A program made the translations under genes and the position numbers. The notes below the pieces were generated by a model that was not told where the DNA came from, did not search any database, and was given only the letters and a program-made list of their open reading frames with translations. 9,882 bases of DNA, taken from assembly GCA_031283145.1 (NCBI GenBank), contig JAITCJ010000027.1, forward strand, positions 1 to 9,882. Reading direction: 5' to 3'. This stretch comes from Holophagales bacterium. GTDB lineage: Bacteria; Acidobacteriota; Holophagae; Holophagales; Holophagaceae. Shown here piece by piece: positions 1 to 4,974 of the stretch (positions within the stretch are counted from its first letter, which is position 1; every line of letters starts with the position of its first letter).

Positions 1-175
1 CGAATTGGTTGAATTGGGCATCAGTCTTGAAGTAATACAAAAGAGCGGTTCGTGGTATTCGTACAAAGACAGCCGCCTCGGACAGGGCGTTGAAAACGTC
101 AAGAAACTTCTCGCGGACAATCCCGAGCTGGCCAATGAAATTGAAGCCCTGATCAGAGGGAAACTAGGACTTTAG
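1..175 (+). CDS. recA: RecA recombinase, C-terminal end (partial)
   Basis: Reading from base 2, the frame gives 57 residues and a TAG stop at 173-175; the 5' part lies outside the window. The peptide opens with [20 protein letters not shown] and continues through [13 protein letters not shown] to [13 protein letters not shown]. This is the typical RecA sequence after the core ATPase: the GSWYSY..xRLGQG segment of the C-terminal domain, which modulates double-stranded DNA access to the filament. The tail ends in RGKLGL and is short, without the long acidic stretch seen in enterobacterial RecA. RecA is the cytoplasmic strand-exchange ATPase of homologous recombination and the coprotease for LexA. 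A hairpin 11 bp after the stop probably ends the transcript. The motif match is strong despite the truncation. Confidence 0.95.
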   Translation, partial: ELVELGISLEVIQKSGSWYSYKDSRLGQGVENVKKLLADNPELANEIEALIRGKLGL

Positions 176-185
176 CCAACAGTCC

Positions 186-214
186 CCGAAAACAGACCAC
201 GCTCTGTTTTTCGG
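186..214 (+). terminator. Candidate intrinsic terminator after recA
   Basis: CCGAAAACAGA (186-196) pairs with TCTGTTTTTCGG (203-214) around a six-base loop, with one bulged T. The T-run lies in the descending arm, so the inner stem ACAGA/TCTGT followed by TTTTT reads as a compact intrinsic terminator. It begins 11 bp past the recA stop. The matching A-run in the ascending arm could allow function in both directions. Confidence 0.65.
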
Positions 215-228
215 TGTATTGTAGGAAC

Positions 229-458
229 TATAGCCAATCAACTTTAAAACGGTACGTTGCCCTGTGCCTTTCGTCTGCGCTGCCGTTCCGCTTTTAACGC
301 AGTCCATCGCCGTAAAGTCTCTGTCGCTGCCTCGCAGCGCCAAAGACAACGGCGATTTGACTGCGTTCCTGTCGGCGGCTCACGTAACGAAAGCGCAGCC
401 TTGAAACGAAGTGCCCCACACTTTGATAAACAGGATGATTTAAAGTTGAATGGCTATA
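229..458 (+). repeat. R1a: 230-bp MITE-like repeat with 20-bp terminal inverted repeats
   Basis: The left end TATAGCCAATCAACTTTAAA (229-248) and the reverse complement of the right end (439-458) agree at 19 of 20 positions. The interior folds into a long imperfect hairpin at 296-367: AACGCAGTC/GACTGCGTT, then TCGCCGT/ACGGCGA, GTCT/AGAC and CGCTGC/GCAGCG. Bases 311-458 align without gaps to the reverse complement of 9665-9812, with about 18 differences counted by eye in 148 columns. The short open frame across it is not conserved and looks non-coding. Terminal inverted repeats, small size, no transposase and TA at the ends suggest a miniature inverted-repeat transposable element moved in trans. 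The element family is not one I recognise by name. Confidence 0.85.
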
Positions 459-497
459 TAAAGCAGCCCCTGGGAAATTACTCTCAATAAACCGAAA

Positions 498-923
498 TTA
501 ATCAGAATTATCAACCTCATTAATTTTAGTTACAGTATCGGGCGTTTTGTTTTCAGGCCCTCCCATGAAAGCCTGCAGGCAAACTCCCAGGACGATAACC
601 GAAATAGACAGCCAGCGCATCAAAGGAATAGTCTCGCTGAGTATGATTTTGGACATCAGCGCGACAAAAACAAAACCCAGAGCCGTAAAGGGGAAAGCGT
701 AACTGGCGGGGACCCATTTAATGGTGCCTGTCCAAAGCACAATGCTGACAGCATAGCATCCCATACAAATGAGCATCCAGGGGTGTGTAAAAAGTTTCAG
801 AAGCGACCAGAAATTCCACTCCATGCCAGCCGCGCCCACGGCTTTTTTCATGGCAATCTGGGCAAAGGCGTTGAGCGTTACTCCGACCAAAATCAGAGGG
901 ATGAGTTTTATATGTATGGGCAT
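498..923 (-). CDS. Four-helix SMR/EamA-like membrane transporter
   Basis: The 141-residue protein starts at an ATG (921-923) with GGAG about 8 bp upstream. It has four hydrophobic segments at roughly residues 7-27, 49-70, 75-95 and 102-120, and a polar C-terminal tail. The layout and the segment SYAFPFTALGFVFVAL followed by LSETIPLMRW resemble half-size members of the drug/metabolite transporter superfamily: EmrE-type small multidrug resistance proteins and ArnE/ArnF-like flippase subunits. These act in the inner membrane as dimers. The classical EmrE glutamate in helix 1 is not evident; Q22 lies in that helix instead. A lipid-linked-sugar or metabolite role is therefore as likely as drug efflux. 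The substrate cannot be assigned. The gene stands alone, divergent from rarA, with repeat elements on both sides. Confidence 0.8.
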   Translation of the reverse strand: MPIHIKLIPLILVGVTLNAFAQIAMKKAVGAAGMEWNFWSLLKLFTHPWMLICMGCYAVSIVLWTGTIKWVPASYAFPFTALGFVFVALMSKIILSETIPLMRWLSISVIVLGVCLQAFMGGPENKTPDTVTKINEVDNSD

Positions 924-1039
924 TTGAGACGCTCCGCAACTATTTCAGTATATCCACAACTTCCTGTATATATCAGAGCCAGTTGGAAAACTTCGAGTTT
1001 TTGCAATTACCTCAGTTGCTTGAGAAGGACTGTTGACTC
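924..1039. other. Upstream region of the SMR-like gene; nothing distinct seen
   Basis: This 116-bp stretch separates the SMR-like gene from repeat R2A. It should hold the promoter of the minus-strand gene, but I see no convincing -35/-10 pair on either strand, only AT-rich patches such as TATATAT near 966-973. No coding signal or strong hairpin is visible. Confidence 0.4.
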
Positions 1040-1164
1040 ATAGCAATTTTCACTTTTATTGCTTGTTTAACGGCGGGTAGTGTCCGCCTACAAGCAATAC
1101 GCAACCGTGATTTACAAGTAAATCCCAGCATAGCAGTTCAACTACGAAGTATTGAACTGCTATA
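1040..1164 (+). repeat. R2A: ~125-bp palindromic MITE-like repeat
   Basis: The element begins ATAGCAATTTT and ends TTGAACTGCTATA, so its ends are inverted versions of a TATAGC(A/C)(A/G)TT motif shared with R1. Two hairpins fill it. The first pairs ATTGCTTGT (1058-1066) with ACAAGCAAT (1090-1098) and contains an inner GGCGG/CCGCC stem. The second is a very stable terminal hairpin, ATAGCAGTTCAA (1130-1141) with TTGAACTGCTAT (1152-1163), extended by TAC/GTA. Both blocks recur in R2B downstream of rarA, which carries extra sequence between them. It is non-coding. The right end merges into the region just before rarA. Confidence 0.8.
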
Positions 1165-1165
1165 T

Positions 1166-1171
1166 TATAAT
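1166..1171 (+). promoter_or_regulatory. Possible -10 box for rarA
   Basis: A perfect TATAAT lies directly against the right end of R2A, 28 bp before the rarA ATG. No good -35 hexamer occurs at 16-18 bp upstream; that position falls in the terminal hairpin of the repeat. The call rests on the -10 alone. Confidence 0.35.
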
Positions 1172-1199
1172 CTACAGCTTGGATTCACGGGAGAACTCA

Positions 1200-2600
1200 A
1201 TGAATATTCACCCTGTTCCATTGGCCGAGCGGATGCGCCCGTCAAAAATTGAAGACGTTGTCGGACAGCCTCATCTGCTTGGCCCCAAGGGAATTTTGAC
1301 CAGGCTGACAGCTTCGGGGCGTCTGCCCTCTATGGTTCTCTGGGGACCGCCTGGTACCGGCAAGACGACGCTTGCCAGACTCCTGGCCTCGGCTTCAGGA
1401 CGTGGGTTCCTGGAATTTTCGGGCATAACGGGATCAGCAGCGGACATGAAAAAGTTTTTACTGGAAAACAGCGGCTCGCCGCTGTTTCGCGGCCTCGCGC
1501 CTGTCCTTTTTCTGGACGAAATACACAGGTACAACCGTTCACAGCAAGACCTGCTGCTTCCCTTTGTGGAGAGGGGCGAAGTTGCCGTTATAGGAGCCAC
1601 CACAGAAAACCCAGCGTTTTACCTCAATCCCGCTCTGCGCAGCCGTTGTCAGTTGGTTCCGCTCAACGCGCTGGAACCTGAACATATTCACGAAGTCTTG
1701 AGCCGTGCCCATTCAAAGGTATATCCAGACCACCGAATAGACGAGGAAATTCTCGGCTACTTGGCCCACTGGGCCGGTGGGGACATGAGGGCTGCCCTTA
1801 CGGGGTTAGAGACTTTCATTGACCTGTCCGTCCAGGATCGCTCTCTGGAAACGCTCCGCAATGTCCTTGGAGGCCGCGTACTCTTCGATAGAGCCGATGG
1901 TCATTACGATTTGGCATCGGCCTTTCAGAAGAGTCTGCGCGGGTCTGACACAGACGCGGCGCTGTATTACCTCTCGCGCATGATTCAGGGTGGGGAAGAT
2001 CCTCGTTTCATAGCCCGCCGTCTGATGGTTACGGCGGCGGAAGACGTTGGCAACGCTGACCCGCAAGCGTTTATGCTCGCGGAGTGCGCCAGCCGAGCCG
2101 TTGAGCGTATAGGCTGGCCGGAAGCTAGGATTCCGCTTGCCCAGGCCGTAATTTATGTGGCGAACGCTCCCAAATCAAACGCCACAATTCAAGCCATAAG
2201 CGCCGCCATGAGCGCCCCCGACGCTCCAATGCCGGAGAGCATAAGGGACTCTCATACCTCCACCAGCAGATCCAGAGGATACGGCGATGGTTATTTTTAC
2301 AGCCATAATGACTACGAAAAAGAGCAGGGCTTTTTGCCGGAAAAATTGAGCGGAACCAGATTTTATGAACCATTGCGCCCACAGGAGCGCAACTGGCGGG
2401 ATCGCTATGAACCTGACCATATGAAGTTGCAGACGCTTTGGGATGAATGGATCAAAAATTTTCCGGAGGGCGGGGATATACCCCTGGACGCCTGGGCGGA
2501 GCAGTTAGATGTAAGTCGCGAAGCCGCCGCGCGCGCCATCCAAAAAATCATCGGCCCGGAATTGCGTCTGGAACGAATACTGCGCGTCAGTCCAAGTTAA
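1200..2600 (+). CDS. rarA: Replication-associated recombination protein A (AAA+ ATPase, RarA/MgsA)
   Basis: The 466-residue protein matches the RarA/MgsA/WRNIP1 family of clamp-loader-related AAA+ ATPases, which act at stalled replication forks with SSB and RecA. It shows LAERMRPSKIEDVVGQ at the N terminus, Walker A GPPGTGKT (49-56), Walker B VLFLDEIH (102-109) and sensor-1 GATTENP (132-138). The lid and tetramerisation region follow, with the family signature GGEDPRFIARR and AEDVGNADP. The C-terminal region has YSHNDY...GFLPEKL and an extra tail after about residue 410. I chose the ATG at 1200 because GGGAG lies 6-7 bp before it and the family sequence begins there; an in-frame TTG at 1152 lies inside the R2A hairpin and would add 16 unconserved residues. 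Length is close to the usual ~440-450, slightly long. The R2B repeat begins 2 bp after the stop. Confidence 0.95.
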   Translation: MNIHPVPLAERMRPSKIEDVVGQPHLLGPKGILTRLTASGRLPSMVLWGPPGTGKTTLARLLASASGRGFLEFSGITGSAADMKKFLLENSGSPLFRGLAPVLFLDEIHRYNRSQQDLLLPFVERGEVAVIGATTENPAFYLNPALRSRCQLVPLNALEPEHIHEVLSRAHSKVYPDHRIDEEILGYLAHWAGGDMRAALTGLETFIDLSVQDRSLETLRNVLGGRVLFDRADGHYDLASAFQKSLRGSDTDAALYYLSRMIQGGEDPRFIARRLMVTAAEDVGNADPQAFMLAECASRAVERIGWPEARIPLAQAVIYVANAPKSNATIQAISAAMSAPDAPMPESIRDSHTSTSRSRGYGDGYFYSHNDYEKEQGFLPEKLSGTRFYEPLRPQERNWRDRYEPDHMKLQTLWDEWIKNFPEGGDIPLDAWAEQLDVSREAAARAIQKIIGPELRLERILRVSPS

Positions 2601-2601
2601 A

Positions 2602-2839
2602 TATAGCCATTTTCGTTTTTATTGCTTGCACAACGGTGGGCAGAACACTCTGCAAACAATAAGCGGCCGTGAACTCTTGGTATCCATTTGCGGCGCAAAT
2701 GGATACGCAAGACCATCACGTCAATCACTTGTCAATCATCTGCCCGTCCCCTCGCAAACTGGTGTTTCGATGTCTTATACCTCATTCTGCAAGCAAATCC
2801 CGGCATAGCAGTTCAACTACAAAGTGTTGAACTGCTATA
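2602..2839 (+). repeat. R2B: 238-bp palindromic MITE-like repeat, long form
   Basis: It starts TATAGCCATTTTCG two bases after the rarA stop and ends TTGAACTGCTATA. Its first ~75 bp and last ~50 bp match R2A, including the ATTGCTTGCA (2621-2630)/TGCAAACAAT stem and the terminal hairpin ATAGCAGTTCAA (2805-2816)/TTGAACTGCTAT (2827-2838). Between them is ~110 bp absent from R2A. That part contains a perfect 12-bp inverted repeat, GTATCCATTTGC (2680-2691)/GCAAATGGATAC (2695-2706), with a three-base centre, extended by TCTTG/CAAGA across one bulged base. Short open frames across the element look accidental. Its position suggests it may also act as the 3' structure of the rarA transcript. Confidence 0.8.
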
Positions 2840-2897
2840 GCCAACGAACTTGGAGACTGCCCAAAAAATTTCCACATCGAAACTTCGGAACGAAATT

Positions 2898-2928
2898 TTG
2901 ATATGGAACCAATTTTGAGTGTTATAAT
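2898..2928 (+). promoter_or_regulatory. Candidate sigma-70 promoter of rimP-nusA-infB
   Basis: TTGATA (2898-2903) and TATAAT (2923-2928) are near-consensus hexamers with a 19-bp spacer, longer than the ideal 17. The predicted start near 2935 coincides with the base of the first leader hairpin. It is the best promoter-like pair in the 211 bp between R2B and rimP. Confidence 0.5.
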
Positions 2929-2935
2929 TTTTTGC

Positions 2936-2975
2936 ATTCGGCCTGGATTCAGTTGAATCAAGGAAGGCCCCGAAT
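2936..2975 (+). promoter_or_regulatory. First hairpin of the rimP leader
   Basis: ATTCGGCCT (2936-2944) pairs with AGG (2965-2967) and CCGAAT (2970-2975), leaving two bulged C residues. Inside it, GATTC/GAATC forms a second helix around AGTT. It would be the first structure in the transcript from the candidate promoter. CAATCGGTTTG at 2976-2986 is nearly repeated at 3009-3019 in the terminator hairpin, which may allow alternative pairing. Confidence 0.5.
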
Positions 2976-3003
2976 CAATCGGTTTGTATCGTGTTGTACA
3001 AGT

Positions 3004-3030
3004 CGGGCAATCGGGTTTGCCCGTTTTTTT
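3004..3030 (+). terminator. Attenuator-like intrinsic terminator before rimP
   Basis: CGGGCAA (3004-3010) pairs perfectly with TTGCCCG (3017-3023) around a six-base loop, and seven T residues follow at once (3024-3030). It lies 20 bp before the rimP ATG and downstream of the candidate promoter, so it would stop transcripts before the operon. This position fits a leader attenuator rather than an end-of-gene terminator, because the nearest upstream gene ends about 400 bp earlier. Confidence 0.7.
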
Positions 3031-3050
3031 GTATTCATTTTCGGACTTTC

Positions 3051-3590
3051 ATGGACTTAAAAAAGCTACAGCCTCCCATAGAAAACCAGCTCTCACTGCT
3101 GGGATTTGAGCTGTTGCTTCTTGAATCTGCCCGTGAAGGCAGGGACGAAGTACTGAGGCTCTATATTGATCATCCGGATCAAAACAAGCCGGTGACGCTG
3201 GACGACTGTGTCGCCGTAAATGACGGCCTGTTGTCATGGATGGATGTTGAGTTTCCATTCCTGAGGGAAAACGCCGGAATTGAAATCAGCAGTCCCGGGC
3301 TGGAGCGTCCCCTGGTGATTTCAAAGCATTATCGCCGTTTTCCCGGACATCTTTGTAAATTGCGTACACGCTTGCCCCTAAACGGACAGAAACACTTTAA
3401 GGGATGGATCAACGCCGTTTCAGATTCATCCGTCACCCTGGAAGAAGACGGCGTCTTAAAACAAATACCGTTTGATCTGATTCAAAAAGCCAATCTGGCT
3501 CCTTTTGATGAGGACGATACACCAAAACCCAAGCATACGCTGATAACCGAGCAGGCAGGCGCAGAGAAAAGCGCCTCCGGGGAGGCATAG
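3051..3590 (+). CDS. rimP: Ribosome maturation factor RimP
   Basis: The 179-residue protein belongs to the RimP (YhbC/DUF150) family, which binds the 30S subunit during late maturation. The N-terminal alpha/beta domain has the GFELLLLE and EVLRLYIDHP strands and the VTLDDCVAVN helix (48-57). The signature SSPGLERPL is at 80-88, and an SH3-like C-terminal domain follows. The tail after about residue 155 is charged and variable, making the protein somewhat longer than usual. The ATG at 3051 is chosen because the family sequence starts there. An in-frame GTG at 2991 would place the terminator hairpin inside the coding region and add 20 residues with no family match. No clear Shine-Dalgarno sequence precedes 3051, so translation may be weak or structure-controlled. 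The stop abuts the nusA start. Confidence 0.93.
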   Translation: MDLKKLQPPIENQLSLLGFELLLLESAREGRDEVLRLYIDHPDQNKPVTLDDCVAVNDGLLSWMDVEFPFLRENAGIEISSPGLERPLVISKHYRRFPGHLCKLRTRLPLNGQKHFKGWINAVSDSSVTLEEDGVLKQIPFDLIQKANLAPFDEDDTPKPKHTLITEQAGAEKSASGEA

Positions 3591-4913
3591 ATGGCCCTCG
3601 TGAGTAACACTTTCTTTGACAGCGTCAAAATGATTGCCGCCGAAAAAGGTATTCCGGAAGAGGAAGTTTTTAACGCTGTGGAAGAATCGCTGGTAAAGGC
3701 CGCTGAAAAGTATTTCCAGAGCCAGGATTTTTACGGAAACTTTCAATCCCAGATGGACAGGGATACCGGCGAGTTTCATGTGTACGCGCTAAAAACCGTT
3801 GTTCAGGAAGTTGAGGAAGAAGACCTGGAAATCGGCCTGGAAGAAGCCCAATCCCTCAATCCCGATGCCGCCGAGGGAGACACACTGTGGCTTCCCCAGG
3901 ACACCACGCAATTAGGCCGTATTGCGGCGCAAGCCGCCAAGCAAGTGCTTGTTCAGAAAGTCCGCGAAGCCGAAAGAGAACGCGTTTATACAGAATTTGT
4001 AAATCGTCTTGGCGAAATTGTCGTGGCCGAAGTAAAGCGCTTTGAAAAAAATTCCATTGTTTTGGAAATTGACCGCGTTGAAGCCATGCTGCGGCGCTCT
4101 GAAATTCTCCGAGGCGATCGCTTTGACAAAGGTCAAAGGATAAGAGTTGTTATTTCCCAAGTTGACAAGAGCGTCAAAGATCCCCAAATTCAGGTGAGCA
4201 GGACCGATCCAAGGCTTTTGATCAACCTGTTTGACAGCGAAGTGCCGGAAATTCATGACGGTACAGTCGTTATAAAGAGCTGTGTGCGCGAGGCAGGCGA
4301 CAGAGCCAAAGTCGCCGTTCACAGCGTTGACCCGGACGTTGATCCCGTGGGCGCCTGCGTTGGCCTTAAAGGCAGCCGCGTTCAGGCCATCATTCGGGAA
4401 TTGAAGAATGAAAAAATTGATATAGTCCGCTATGACGAAGACCCGACCAAGTACATAGCCCACGCCCTGAACCCCGCGAAAACCCAGCGTGTGACGGTAA
4501 TTGATATTGACCGCCGCAGGGTCGAAGTAATTGTTGAAGACGACCAGCTCTCAGTGGCCATTGGCAAGAGAGGGCAAAACGTCCGCTTGGCGGCTAAACT
4601 GACCGGATGGAATATTGACGTCCGCAGCGATACGGAAAAACGCCAGGAAGCCGTTGATAATATGGGAAACGCCCTGCCGGAACCCGCTTTTTATTCCCCA
4701 GAAGAACACCTCCCCGCGTCTAATCTTATGAATGAACTTGGGGGGATTGAGGGTCTGAACGAACAAATCGCGGATAATCTTGCCAACGCAGGATTTCTTG
4801 ACGCCAAATCCTTGTACACTGTGACTGTTGAGCAACTGCTCAACGTGGATGGTGTTGAGCAAGAATTGGCTTTTCGCTTAATAGACGCTGTACATGAGAG
4901 GTTTGATGGCTGA
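3591..4913 (+). CDS. nusA: Transcription elongation/termination factor NusA
   Basis: NusA binds RNA polymerase and nascent RNA and controls pausing, intrinsic termination and antitermination. The 440-residue protein has the polymerase-binding N domain (about 1-130), an S1 domain starting near 141 (GEIVVAEV) and the hallmark SRTDP at 203. KH1 contains VREAGDR (from 232) and GLKGSR (258-263); KH2 contains IGKRGQNVRLA with GKRGQN at 325-330. A single C-terminal helix-hairpin-helix-like segment lies at roughly 385-440 (NLANAGFLDAKSLYTVTVEQ). Length is between the short Gram-positive form and the ~495-residue E. coli form, which has two acidic repeats. The ATG follows the rimP stop with no gap, and GGGGAGG at 3578-3584 inside rimP gives a strong ribosome site, so the two are translationally coupled. 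The usual small ylxR gene does not follow. Confidence 0.96.
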   Translation: MALVSNTFFDSVKMIAAEKGIPEEEVFNAVEESLVKAAEKYFQSQDFYGNFQSQMDRDTGEFHVYALKTVVQEVEEEDLEIGLEEAQSLNPDAAEGDTLWLPQDTTQLGRIAAQAAKQVLVQKVREAERERVYTEFVNRLGEIVVAEVKRFEKNSIVLEIDRVEAMLRRSEILRGDRFDKGQRIRVVISQVDKSVKDPQIQVSRTDPRLLINLFDSEVPEIHDGTVVIKSCVREAGDRAKVAVHSVDPDVDPVGACVGLKGSRVQAIIRELKNEKIDIVRYDEDPTKYIAHALNPAKTQRVTVIDIDRRRVEVIVEDDQLSVAIGKRGQNVRLAAKLTGWNIDVRSDTEKRQEAVDNMGNALPEPAFYSPEEHLPASNLMNELGGIEGLNEQIADNLANAGFLDAKSLYTVTVEQLLNVDGVEQELAFRLIDAVHERFDG

Positions 4914-4974
4914 CAGTACATAAATCCGGCTTTTTTTATTTTTTCAACTTTCCTGACTCGAGGTTTTTCGCTTC

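Noticed and set aside
257..490. 77-codon plus-strand open frame
   Set aside because: It covers repeat R1a, and the corresponding frame is broken by indels in R1b.
1040..1164. CRISPR array or tRNA gene in the repeat-rich gaps
   Set aside because: The repeats are inverted and dispersed rather than regularly spaced, and no cloverleaf is visible.
1152..1199. Upstream TTG start giving rarA 16 more residues
   Set aside because: The extension lies in the R2A hairpin, while the ATG at 1200 has a good ribosome site and begins the family sequence.
2626..2808. Small plus-strand open frame after rarA
   Set aside because: It lies wholly within repeat R2B, is not kept in R2A and has no ribosome site or family signal.
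2991..3050. Upstream GTG start giving rimP 20 more residues
   Set aside because: It would translate through the terminator hairpin and T-run, and the residues do not match the RimP N terminus.
3912..4463. 183-codon minus-strand open frame
   Set aside because: It is antisense to the S1 and KH regions of nusA and reflects codon bias of that gene.
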